This document shows, in pieces, positions 45,689 to 57,800 of a stretch of DNA of 64,000 nucleotides (within the stretch, counting starts at the first letter, position 1; each line of letters begins with the position of its first letter). Source of the DNA: Plantago elongata (Eukaryota; Streptophyta; Magnoliopsida; Lamiales; Plantaginaceae); contig JAYMSP010000088.1 of NCBI GenBank assembly GCA_036897095.1, positions 23,445 to 87,444 on the forward strand. Reading direction: 5' to 3'. The notes under the pieces were generated by a model that saw only the letters and a program-made list of their open reading frames with translations, searched no databases and had not been told where the DNA came from. Both the position numbers and the translations under genes were made by a program.

Positions 45689-45697
45689 AAAACCCTA
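45689..45697 (+). promoter_or_regulatory. Telo-box-like motif
   Basis: AAACCCTAG about 21 nt before the ATG of TPR copy 2. Telo boxes are common near plant transcription starts in growth-related genes. Copy 1 lacks it at the equivalent place. Confidence 0.4.
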
Positions 45698-45717
45698 GAC
45701 AAACAGAAACCACCACC

Positions 45718-47655
45718 ATGAGTACCACCAATGCGAAAACCCCCGAAATAAAACCAGAATTGAAGAAGTTCTTTCTCTCCCCTGCAAGCTCCTCACACGA
45801 AAGAATGATCAAAGAACTCAAGAAACTCGAGTCCACTTACCAAGAAAAGGATCTGGGCATGGAGTGTTTCATTGTCGCATACAAGCTTCACACAGAAGCC
45901 GGAAAACCACAGGACATACTTTCCATCGGTAAGAGGGCTCTCAATGCCTTGATTCACGATGATGATTGTAAAATGCCTTGCTTTAGTACCAATAACAAGG
46001 GTTTAAGAGTCTTGAACCACAATGACAATGTTAACAAAACCCATGGCAAATTACTCCTCATTTCAGCCACTTTGAACATGTTGGGTTTTGCTTGTTCTGC
46101 CTTGGGAAGGTTTGAGGAGTGTCTTAGTTACTTGACTTGGAGCAATAGGAACCTCACTATGTTGGAAAAGGATGAGTCTTGCTGCCTCTCTTGTGTTTTC
46201 CAGCTCTTGCACGTTAGTTCGGTTCGATTGTTCGAGCTAAAGATGATGCATTTGGGGAAGAGGGATGAGGCGGTTGATCATATGAGGAAGATTTTGGAGA
46301 TAAAAGAGAAGTGTATGGAGGAAGGATGTCTTCAGCTTGGGGAAGCGAATAGGGATGTTTATTATGCGTATCTTGAGATTGAGGATTACAAAAGGGCATT
46401 GCCGCATTGTTTGAAGGCGTTGGAGATTTTTACGAAGCATTTGGGACCGGATGATACGACGATGGTTACGTTAGTTAGGAGGGAGCTTGGAGGGATTTAT
46501 ACTGAGTTAGGGGAATATGACAAGGCCCTTGAACAGACTCAATTGTCACAACATGGTTTGAGAAATACGAATGACAGTACCGAGTGTCTCAAGGCGGAGC
46601 TTTCGAATGCATTAGTGTTTCTTGATTCACGGAGATATGATGAAGCCGTTGATGTGTTCAAGGCTGTGGCTTCAAATGCTGATGCTGAAGAAGGCCTGCG
46701 AGCTTCGGCGCTGATTTCCATGGCAAGGGCCTATTATAGTCTGGGGAAGCTAGATCAGGCAAAGAAGTGTATGGATGTTGGCCGCGAAATTCTGGAGAGG
46801 AAGGGAGCGAAACCTGGCTATGTTGCTGAAGGTTTTCAGAATATGTCGATACTCTATGAGAAGATGAAGGATTTGGAAAATGCAATATCCTTTGCAAGGA
46901 GAGTGTTAACGATCCCAGACATCCCCCAGCAGCTTCTTGTAGATGGTTATAAACACCTTCACTCATTGATATCTCGATCTGGCATGGCGATGAAGGGAAT
47001 CCAATACTTGGAAGATGCGGTGAAAATATTAAAAGAGAGGTTTGGTCAACATAACATGGATGTAGGTTATGCATATGCAAACTTGGGAGAGGCTTATATG
47101 ACATTAGGTAGACCAGAGCCAGCTGCAAAGTCTTTGAAGTGTGCAAAGGCTATAATGGATGTGTTCCTTGGCCCTAATCATACGGACTCACTAAAAACAA
47201 GCCAGAGCCTTAATCAAGCGTATACAAAGAGTGGAAGGTAAATTGAACTGTGTGCAGTTTACTATTTCTCGCTTCCTGTATCTTTCAGTATGCCGTAGAA
47301 ATCTTATTGATTGGTCAATGTTCGATCTCTAATTAAAATGACAAAGAGAGTTCAGTACCGAATCTCAAAGGATTGGCTGGATTTCGATGTGTGTTATATA
47401 TATATATATATTTAATAGAGAGATACATTGCATAATAATCGAATGGTTTGACACAGTAAAATATTGGAATGACTCTTGTTGCATTTTACAAGGCATGCTC
47501 TTGCAATAGAATGTCAAGAGAAGATAGTTGATAGCCTGAAAGGACTGGGACAAAGTGAAGTAGACCATCTGGCTGAGGCTGTTGGATTACTGGCGCTAAT
47601 GAAGGTGAAAGCTGCCCGTGCACTTGGGGAATCTCCGCAGAAGATCGAGAGGTAA
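45718..47655 (+). CDS. TPR protein, kinesin-light-chain-related, tandem copy 2
   Basis: Exon 1 (45718-47237) and exon 2 (47493-47655) join at the same position as in copy 1 to give 560 aa. It is clearly homologous to copy 1 throughout: PELKKFFLSP, KPQDILSIGKRALNALI, VDHMRKILEIKEKCMEEG, FQNMSILYEKM, LGEAYMTLGRPEPAAKSLK. The C-terminus is shorter (...ALGESPQKIER). The final AGAGGTAATT can be read as a stop or as a splice donor. Joined to the acceptor at 48760 it would add about 14 residues, the last being a split-codon serine onward (YILESLARAEPESS). The intron carries a (TA)n run at about 47396-47411. Function as for copy 1. The two genes are in direct orientation with a 1.4-kb spacer. Confidence 0.88.
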
Positions 47656-47921
47656 TTAAGTGGCTGTATTGCCAAGCTTGAAGAACAACCTGATCTAGTA
47701 CATGTTCCGTTTTGTCCCTATAAAAGTATAAAGTATAAAGACAACCTGGCTAGTTGATCATTCTCTGATCGAATAGTTGTTCTCAAACTATGCATAATTT
47801 CTCCCGGAGTTAGCATGCTGCATTCTCTAAGATTGCTTTTACATGATTCAAATTGCATGACTAGATATTATGTACAAGCTTTGGTTCTGTAGAATTTATC
47901 TTTTCAATTCTCTGGAGATAA
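47656..47921. other. TPR copy 2 downstream sequence
   Basis: Likely 3'UTR or last intron. It has local similarity to the region after copy 1 (TTAGCATGCTGCATTC against TTGGCATGCTATGTTC). Confidence 0.4.
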
Positions 47922-48462
47922 AGGGGTGATCATAAAATCCGAAATCCGAGCAAAAAATCCGACAATCCGATCCGATCCGATCCGGTATGCACGGATTTGA
48001 TTACGGATTAGCATATTTGAGATCCGAAGATTTTCGGATTAATCCAATCCGATCCGTCGGATTTTTGGATAATCCGATTTTAATCCGAAATATTAAAAAA
48101 AAGAAAATACCCTTCTTCCAAAGTCAAAGTGAAAAGCGTTGTTTGAAATAGCAACTTATATCCAAATCTAGTAATAAAAACCTAAAACAAACCTTAATCA
48201 TCCATTCATCCTTATTAATTTCCGTCACTTCTATTTTGTTTGGAAGTTTTGGGGGTTTTAGGGAAGTTGAGGAAGAAAGGATAATTTATTTTTATTATTT
48301 TTTTATATCTTCGGATTATTTTCAGATTAATCTGAAAAAATCCAATCGAGCCGGATTAATCCGAATCCGATCCGAACCATTCGGATCGGATTATGGATTG
48401 ACCCCAAGGTGCTCCGAAACTTCGGATTAATCCGAACTTCGGATCGGATTAATCCGAACGAT
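47922..48462. mobile_element. hAT-like foldback element with ATCCGA subterminal repeats
   Basis: Left end AGGGGTGATCAT. The complement of sequence near 48394-48405 reads GGGGTCAATCCAT. Both arms are packed with ATCCGAT/ATCGGAT and TTCGGATTAATCCGAA motifs. No transposase. It lies within the 3' part of the TPR copy 2 unit and has no counterpart in copy 1, so insertion probably postdates the duplication. Confidence 0.5.
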
Positions 48463-49589
48463 TGCTATGCTATGTTCAGACAGTTGGGAATGTTTGAGCT
48501 ATATATTACAATAATATGGTTGAAAGTGTTTCATAGATATTAATTTCCAGAATTTACTTGCACCTGCAGCTTGTATTGATATCTTCAAATTATAGCCTTT
48601 ACCTATTTGCCTTTGCTTTTGTTTACTATAAACAGGGGATTGAGCTTATAATCGTAGATGTATAATGATAGGCCTGATCTTGATATTAAATACTATGCAA
48701 TTTTTTTTCCTAGGTGGCTCTAAAATGCACTCTGATTTTGATTTGTGTATTCTGTTTCAGTTACATACTGGAATCGCTTGCAAGGGCTGAACCCGAATCC
48801 AGTTAAGCTGAAAGACCCACTGCAAGCTGTTCACTGAAGATAATTTGAGAAGATAATAATGTGTTTTGACTAACAGTAGTTTCTAGTTTTGGCATGTCTT
48901 GTAGAGAACCAAATGGTATGCCATTCCCTTTTGAAACTAGTTGCAGTAGTTCTTTGATTACTTGTTATACTGCGCCATACTGGTAATATATATGTTTCAG
49001 TTGGCCGAGAGTCCCTATGATCCATTCTTAGATTATTACCAATGGATTCATGATGTTTTTATAAGCTAGATCAGTAAGTTACCATGGTGGTACCAGTCTT
49101 AGAAGGTAAGTTCTACTCCAGCCATTGTCATGCTATATCCGGAATTCCGGATACAACAATCCTTCACCTTCGCTCATGGGTGTGATTTTCTCCGAATGGA
49201 GTATTTCAATTTCAACGACATGCGTAATACACTTAGGGGGCATTTTGAATAGTAAAATGTATAATTTTTATGTAAAATTGAGATTTATTATTTCTTAGGT
49301 GTGTAATATATAAAGTTATTTGGGACGATTAATAAATATATAAAATTATTTGGAATTGAGGAAGTATTGAATATGTGCACTTAAGCGGTTTGGAAAAGAA
49401 AATGATGAGCATCTAGTACATGATATTTTTAAATCATTGAAATTACATCTATATTTAAACATAAAGTCTCATAAGAGACGGTTTCTAGATAAATTATCTA
49501 GAGATTGGACTATTTTATAATTTATCAACTAAGTAGATCCGGTTCAACCACCCAATCCGATTGAGTATATATGGCTAAAAACCCATACA
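48463..49589. other. 3' end of TPR copy 2 unit and intergenic
   Basis: A possible terminal exon or 3'UTR begins after CTGTTTCAG ending at 48759. An 18-bp perfect palindrome (TATCCGGAATTCCGGATA) is at 49136-49153. A GAGACGG motif is near 49470. Confidence 0.45.
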
Positions 49590-52264
49590 TTTTCACCTTG
49601 AAGATCTAAGACAGATCTTGGGGAAACTTCAATTTTCTTCTTTCTTTCTCTCATTTTTCTCCTTTTAGCTTATTGTATCTTTCCAGTTCACCAATACTCA
49701 CCTTTAAGCTTGATTTTTAGCTAAAATCTCGAGATTCAACTTCCAATTCAATCAATTCAGTTTCTAGAAGCTTCTATATCATCTCTAATGTAACAAAGAA
49801 GGTATTGATTTCATATGAAAACCCTAATTTTAATGGTTTCTTCTATTTTTTACTTGGAACCAGTCATATTATCTAGGAATCAACTAGATCGATGTATGTT
49901 GTTGTGTTTAACTCGTTATTTATTTGTTTTAGATTTTTATTGGTGAAACGAGGTTTAAAATTTCATGTACGATTGATAATGGGATATGAAATTGACCGAC
50001 CTACAACTATTCGTTGTTTTTTTCTATTTTTTATGCATTTTCGTGCTTTCATATGTATTTTGACAATGATTTCGTTCAAAATCTGACCACAATGATGAAC
50101 TCAAATATAGAAAAGACGAGAACTATACAACGTTTTTATGTTCTTTCTTATGTGTCCCATGTTCTTAACAATACTACCCATGTTCTCTGGAATATGTCCT
50201 ATGTTTTCATTTAAAATCTAACTGTCGTTTTGTACTCTATTTTTTGATAATATCATATCGAGTTCTGTTTTGTTACTGTATATACCATATGTTCTTACAT
50301 ATAAGTACCATCTTCTCACCGATATACCCCATGTTCTTAACATTCTACTATATTTTGTATGAAATTGTTGTCATGTCCGTGTAAAAATACTATATGCAAC
50401 TTAGTTCATGTTTCTTGACCATTTTATACTTGTGATCTATGTACTAACTATTTTTACTTGTGTTCTATGTAATATCCAATATGGGTTGTTTGTTTGATAA
50501 CATGAGCACTTCTAAGGTTCGACTACACTTGTATGGCTTAATGTACGTCCATCTTAGTTGTATTTATTGGCAAACCGTTATATTGTTTATAACTAAATCA
50601 TCTTAACTTGTAATTAATCCTAGCCATCCATACAGTTGTAAATTCTACAGTGGTAATTTATGTAAATAGATCTATACAAACAAGATTGTAGCGTTAATAT
50701 ATTTTATAATTCTATTTTTAATAAGAATTAATTTTTTTTCTTAATATTATGTACATCTTCCGAATTAATAGAACGTGTCTATTCCAACCATTAATACGTA
50801 AATTTCTTTCCCATTTCACCTCTAATTAATAACCCTAATTTAATCTTTGCCTTAATTTGATCCATCCTTACAATCAATTAATAGTCACTTTGATTCCATC
50901 GATCGAGATTAGAAATCAATCCGAGTACATAAGAGATTAGAAGTTGTTTTATATCGGCAAAGAAGACAAATCAATGTTCATTCGTCAATTCGTTTCCATG
51001 CAATTCCATTCAACAATTTGATTATATATGTATGACGCCATTTTCTGGACATGTGTTAGCTCATATGTATCCAGCAATTTCATTAACCTTTCTTTGTCCG
51101 TGAATATATTCATGAACTTGAATTGGTTAAAAATTAAAAAGTTAATTGGGAATTATTTAAAATTAGGGTTCATATAATTTTGAACATGAAAGCAACGTTA
51201 TTGTCAACTCAAGATGTATAACTATTTACAATTTTATTTTGTTTAATGTATGATTTATATAAATATAAATTATATTTAAATGACATTATAAACCATTTTG
51301 TATTGTATAATTTTTATACTGACGTGAACGGTTAGGATTAAATTTAACTTAATATATTATTTATACAAGTGATCTAATAATTCAAAATGAATACGACTAA
51401 GATGGATAAACGTTGAACTATTACATATGTAGTCGGACCACCCTTGATAACATAGGTGATATGTTTGAAAATTTGTCTTCTTTGTAGATGTGAAAAAGGA
51501 TGGTCTTGAGCGCTGAAATTATTTGCAATAATGTGGTGTCCGACGAAGACTATTGATTTATCTGACGTAGATGACCAGATGGAGCGAGAAGATGACGAAC
51601 CTAAATTTAAATTGATAGACATCAAGAGGAGGACTGGAGAGTTCTTGCAAAATAAATAGATCTTTATGTTTCTATTTCATATATAATCATAGTCCAACCA
51701 GTAACTGAATGATTCAGTTTCCATTTGAATGTATCTTTGTTTGTTGGGATCATGGTATTATATGTTAGAAACATGGATAGAAGAGTTGAAAACACAATTT
51801 TAGTTTTATGTTTTTTTTTTTTAATTTTATGTACATGTGATGTGATGTTGAGAACTTGGTTTAATGTGGTGAGAAGATAAGCGAAAATATTGAGAACATG
51901 GAGTAATATAATGTTGATAATATGGATTAATATCGTAAGAACATGGTGTAATATGTCGGGAACATGTATTAATATTGTGAGAACATGGAGAAAAAAATGC
52001 AAACAAAATAGTCTTTAATCTACAAGTATATAACATGACTTCAAATATTGAACTCTATAAAATGTTAAAAATATTGAAAACATGGGTGAATATGTTGAGT
52101 TTTATGGATGAATATATATTAAGATTATGGCATTATAAATATCATTGAAGAAACATATAAATCATGATCCAAAAACACGATTACATTCAAATAAACCTAG
52201 ACCACTCATTTACATCATGTTGTCCTAGTGTTCATACATCTGCAAAAACAAAAGATATAACTCA

Positions 52265-52303
52265 TCTCTTCTTCTTCTTCTTCTTCTTCTTCTTCTTCTT
52301 CTT
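52265..52303. repeat. (CTT)n microsatellite
   Basis: About 12 uninterrupted TTC/CTT units. Confidence 0.95.
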
Positions 52304-52507
52304 GATGAATTCATAAACCTTCATTAACAAATAACCTCCCGAGGCATTAATATCACCTAATCACAAATTGCAAGAACTTCAACGTGCAACACCATCATTT
52401 TCTATACCTGCAAGAGAAATAACTATCTTATCAAACAAATTGTAAATATTATGGTTCAAATAGTAGATAACATGAGATGATATGCAAACAAAGGCCTCAT
52501 GTTGGCA

Positions 52508-52885
52508 GACCAACTGCTACATATCATGGGTTAAATTGCATATAACATGGAGCAAATAGCAGAGAACATGTAATGTCATGCACACAAATTATTCATGATG
52601 ACAGATCAACTATTATATTGTAATTACGAGTCAGACTGCAAAATACATGGATAAATTTACAGAGAACATATATGCAAACTAATTCCTCATAGTGGCAGAG
52701 CAATGCAACCACTGCATTGTAGTCATGGGTCAAACTATAAAAATCATGAATCAAATAGCAGAGAACATGAAATGCCATGGGATAACATATCAAGCAACCA
52801 CTACATTGAAATCATGGGTTAAAATGCATAAAACATTTATCAAATAGTCGAGAACATGGATTATACTACATAATACAATTTTCAA
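52508..52885. repeat. Diverged tandem repeat, about 90-100 bp, four units
   Basis: Units start near 52508, 52605, 52704 and 52794. Each has a CAAC(C/T).(C/T)TACAT-like start, a CATGGGTTAAA-like middle and AGAGAACATG. Confidence 0.7.
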
Positions 52886-53060
52886 ATGGACATAGCATTG
52901 CACGACTATTTCATAGAAAATATAGTGAATGTTACACATAACATATGCAAAACGGTAAACATGAACTACGCTGCAAACAATATTTTCACACGAACTGAGC
53001 AAATATTTCATAACATACATGGTGGATATCGGTGAGAACATGGGGTATATTGGTGAGAAG

Positions 53061-54105
53061 ATGGTATATATACGTACGAATATACGAAATACAATTAAAA
53101 AAAATAAATATAGTTGATCTGTTTCCTCTACCTAGTTGCTGGTCCTTGGTTAGGTAAATTAATAAGCTTATTTTTGTTTGAAGTTGATATATAATATATA
53201 AAAAATTATGTCCATAGATCTCTCTCTAGAGCATGTATCTTGGGAGATTTTTTAATATTTAAATTTAGAAATAAGCAAATCTTAAAATTACTTACATCAA
53301 AGTTAAAAAGATTCTCAATGCGTAAAATTCACAAGTAGCTAATACAGTAGAAAATATAGTCCTACTTACAGTTTATTTTAACATCAACTAACTAATTAAG
53401 ATTAAGGGCAATGATAGGCCCATATTACCATAGATATTGCAACTGGTTGAATTAAAGATATTATTAGTAGTTTCATTATAATTATGATTCTAATTCTGCA
53501 CTCAATTTCGATAAGCCATAAACATAATCATAATTAGGGAAGTGAAGATTTTATGGTAGTTGGTGAAAGTAGATGCGAGAGTACAAATTAAGCTTAAAAT
53601 GTAAAAGTAAATAAATAATTAAATGCAATGAATACAAAGAAATGATAATACTTTTGTTTGTGACTTTGCGTTATATTGAACACTTCATCTGGCTCGATTT
53701 TATATTATTATATTTTATTTTTTTAGTCCGTAGAGAACTTTATTTTAATCTAGTTTTCTGAAATGAGACGGATGAATTTGTAAGCAGATCTTGGTACAAA
53801 GAAGTAGTAGGTGATATAAAATGATCGCAGGCATGTCGTCATCCTATGGTTCTCAGCTGAATAAATTTAATGGAGTATTTGGTGTATTCGATTTCACACA
53901 CATTTTTCTCCCCCACAGTAATGCTGAAACCAATGGCAATTAACATATATTCTACTACTACTTTATTAAACTACTACTACCACTTCTACTTTTGCTGCCT
54001 AATACTCTTGTCCCAGTTGACAAACCTTAAAACCAATCCAAGAACCTCTCTTTTCGCCCTGATTTGACTGTTGTTTAGATCCTTGCACTGCAGGAAATAT
54101 GCTCG
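53061..54105 (+). promoter_or_regulatory. Intergenic and probable ETR1 promoter and leader exon
   Basis: AT-rich intergenic DNA up to about 53800. The segment ending at the donor CTCG|GTGAGT (54105/54106) is probably the leader exon of the receptor gene. The 65-codon frame at 53870 has no family resemblance. The transcription start is not determinable. Confidence 0.4.
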
Positions 54106-54838
54106 GTGAGTTTTCCTGCTCCCTTCTTCATGTATTTTCTTTCAGTAAACTTTTCTATTTAGCCAGCCCCTTTTCTTGTCCCTATTCGATCTGATTTGCA
54201 AAAACTTATTCTTTGCTGTTGATTCTATGTCAAATTAGATGGATTTTTACTCTGTGCTTTATTGGTTGAGCTGGGTTTAATTTGGTTGTGGGATTTTCTT
54301 GATCATAGTCGTAACTTGTAGTTTTGTGTTAGGATTAACTTGGAAATTTGTAAAAGTTTGCTTTTTTCCAAGCTAGGTGTGCACCGTGTGTATCTGGAAG
54401 GGGCATTCAAAGTTTGGTTGATTTATTTTCTTCTCGTTAAGTTTGCATCTTTTTATCAGAAATGGTTGCTGTAGTAGGCCTGTAAGTAAGTTAGTATTAG
54501 ATGCTGATTTTCGCTTCAGCGAGTACCGATTTCACTTCTGTCTTTGTCCAATTTATACTTGTAGTTAGTTGTCTTTTGAATCAGATCATCAAACTGAACA
54601 AACAAAATGTTATTGACTATACTGCAATCTCATGGTTCTTCGTATTAATCACCAACAGATAGAATGTTATCAAGCTGCAGTTTTGTTCTTTGTATGGCCT
54701 TTTATCAGTTTCCCAGCTAGTTACGTTTATTTCAGATGTTAATTTCGAAAAGTGAGATCATTCTTGCTTCTTTCCAATAATAGAAAGAACTACTAGGATA
54801 AACGAAATTGAATCGATCCTCTGTGTTTATTCTTACAG
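54106..54838 (+). other. Probable 5'UTR intron of the ethylene receptor gene
   Basis: GTGAGT donor and TTCTTACAG acceptor bound 733 nt just upstream of the ATG at 54882. A spliced leader would contain ATGCTCG|GTGCATAA, a four-codon upstream frame. Confidence 0.6.
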
Positions 54839-54881
54839 GTGCATAAACAACTGACAAGTAGGGCTACATTGCTTATATAGA

Positions 54882-57800
54882 ATGGAGCTCTGCAATTGTA
54901 TAGAGCCACCATGGCCGGCTGATGAGTTGTTGATGAAGTATCAGTATATTTCTGATTTCTTCATAGCACTGGCTTACTTCTCAATTCCCTTAGAGTTGAT
55001 TTACTTTGTAAAGAAATCTGCCGTGTTTCCGTATAGATGGGTTCTTGTGCAGTTTGGTGCCTTTATTGTTCTCTGTGGAGCGACACACTTGATAAGTTTG
55101 TGGACTTTTAATCTGCATACAAGAACAGTTGCAATTGTCATGACGGCTGCAAAAGCTCTTACTGCACTTGTCTCCTGTGTAACAGCCCTCATGCTAGTAC
55201 ATATCATCCCTGATTTGTTGAGTGTCAAAACCAGGGAGCTATTTTTGAAAAATAAAGCCGCAGAGTTAGATAGGGAAATGGGCTTGATACGTACGCAGGA
55301 AGAAACTGGAAGGCATGTTAGAATGCTTACTCATGAAATCAGAAGCACCCTCGACAGACATACCATACTAAAAACTACACTTGTCGAGCTAGGAAGAACT
55401 TTGGGGTTAGAAGAATGTGCATTATGGATGCCAACACGTACAGGGCTAGAGCTGCAACTTAATTACACACTTCGTCAACAAAACCCAGTTGGATTTACAG
55501 TGCCAATACACCTTCCTGTCATCAGTACAGTTTTCAAAACAAATCGTGCAATTGCAATTCCTCCAAGCTCTCCTGTGGCCAGACTTCGACCTGCTGGAAA
55601 ATATATGCCAGGGGAAGTGGTTGCTGTGAGGGTCCCACTCCTGGACCTATCAAATTTCCAGATTCACGATTGGCCTGAGCTCTCCACTAAACGCTACGCG
55701 TTGATGGTTTTGATGCTCCCTTCAGATAGTGCTAGGCAGTGGCGTGTACATGAGTTGGAGCTTGTTGAAGTAGTTGCTGACCAGGTCTGAATCCATCAAA
55801 TCTCTTTACTGATTAAATGTGTAACTCTTGGAAGAGCGTCTGTATCAGTATGTCCGCTTCTTAAGATCTTATGTTAAGATGAACTAAATATTTTGCTTGT
55901 ACAAGAGCCGATGCAGTTATGTGCTAGGACTTAAAGTGTAGTTCCAATTTGGCATTGATTATGTCAGTGTGACTATGCACCTTTATGTGTAGAACTAAGG
56001 TGCACACAATATTGAGTATAATAGAACCTTTCAGCAATGCTGTAGGAACTTACTCTTTATTTCTCGAGTTAAGGTACGGCTTTAAAGTATCCACTTGCTA
56101 CTTTTCAGGTTGATTATATAGTTGTTCATTTGGGCAAGTCGACGATCTTGTTGTAAGGCCAAGCTTTCATTTTTAGGCAAGTGCTGGTTATATTACCGGA
56201 GCTAGTTTATAAGCAGTGAAATTTGATGGTCATTGTCAAATGACTTAAGTCTGTTGATTAAGAATTAAAACTTAAGAGGTTTATCTAAAAATCTTAGTGT
56301 GTTCATTGATTCATTTATACGACACAGTTTTAATGTGTTGACTGACTGTGTTACAAAATTGAGAGTGCTATAACTTTTTAGTTTTAGTAGTAACATAATG
56401 CAACAGTCTTAGCACTCTAGTTTCTTATTCATTACTGTGTGCATCTTTTGGTCAAAAAAAGGTTATCCTGTATTGTAGTGGGATTCTTCATCGCCCTAAA
56501 GGAAACAAGAAAACTCCCCTCAAGTTGAAAAAGAAGCAATTTTCCTTAACCAGCCCGAGTACAACCTCGCCAACCCTGCCTGCCATTTTTCATGCTTTTA
56601 GATCTGCCTCCCAAATGACTAAATTGATTTAATTTTTTAGTTCTTACAGTGAGATTATTCTTCTCAAATTATTAATTTGATGGATTTCACAATTATTGTT
56701 GAGCCAGGTTGCTGTTGCCCTTTCACATGCTGCAATCTTGGAAGAGTCTATGAGGGCTAGGGATCTTCTAATGGATCAAAATATTGCCCTTGATCTAGCT
56801 AGAAGAGAAGCAGAGACCGCGATTCGTGCCCGTAACGACTTCTTGGCCGTCATGAATCACGAAATGAGAACTCCAATGCATGCAGTAATCGCTCTATCGT
56901 CCTTATTACTAGAAACTGAGCTGATGCCCGAGCAGCGTCTAATGGTCGAAACAATCCTTAAGAGCAGCAACCTTTTGGATACTCTTATCAACGATGTCTT
57001 GGATCTTTCGAGGCTTGAAGATGGTAGCCTTCAGCTGGAGATTGGAATGTTCAACCTTCACATGCTCTTAAGAGAGGTGGAAAGAAGATATTAATTTGTC
57101 TTTTCTATAATATTTCTTGAACTTCTGTAGAGGTAAAAATATTCTCATGCCCAAGCCTGAGTTGTTTGCCTTTTGTTGTAGGCCTTCAATTTGATAAAGC
57201 CTATCGCATCTGTGAAGAAGTTGCATGTTGCGTTGAGTTTATCGTCGGATGTCCCAGAGTATGCTATTGGTGATGAAAAGCGTTTAATGCAAGTTCTCTT
57301 GAATGTTGTTGGCAATGCTGTGAAGTTCTCAAAAGAGGGCAGCATTTCGGTGACTGCTTTCATTGCAAAACCAGATTCTCTAAGAGATCCGAGGTTCCCT
57401 GATTTTTTCCCTGTTGCTAGTGATAATCACTTTTATTTGCGAGTAGAGGTTTGTTTCGCTGTGCCTAATTATGTGTTTGGCGGCTTTGGCCCTTGATCAT
57501 GATTATTTTGTAAAATGTCTAAGCATTGCACCTTTTGTTATTAGGTAAAGGATACTGGTTCAGGAATTAACCCAAAAGACATTCCTAACATATTCACGAA
57601 ATTTGCACAGAGCCAACCACCTACCACCAAAAATACTGGTGGTAATGGGCTTGGTCTTGCAATTTGTAAGAGGTAATGTCTCCATAGTTCTTTCCTTTTC
57701 AGTATCACTTCCGATTCTTCCAAGATAATGAAGTGAACCTTCTTTTCTCAGGTTCGTAAGTCTGATGGAAGGGCAGATTTGCATTGAAAGTGAAGGTGCT

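Larger units (their letters stand above)
49590..53060. repeat. Low-complexity array C with inverted right half
   Basis: A leader-like stretch (49590-49800) is followed by CATGTTCT-type motifs in the plus sense (about 50140-50420). The right half (51840-53050) is full of the complement, GAACATGG. The middle is ordinary AT-rich DNA. Minus-strand frames at 51664-52002, 52593-52793 and 52790-53041 simply read through the repeats. The organisation matches arrays A and B, with a different core motif. Confidence 0.5.

Noticed and set aside
52508-52885. CRISPR-like array
   Set aside because: The units are long, diverged and without unique spacers, and the host is a plant.
51664-53041. Minus-strand frames with repeated ILIHV/HVL segments
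   Set aside because: Their periodic sequence is the translation of the GAACATGG repeat array. There is no start context or family.
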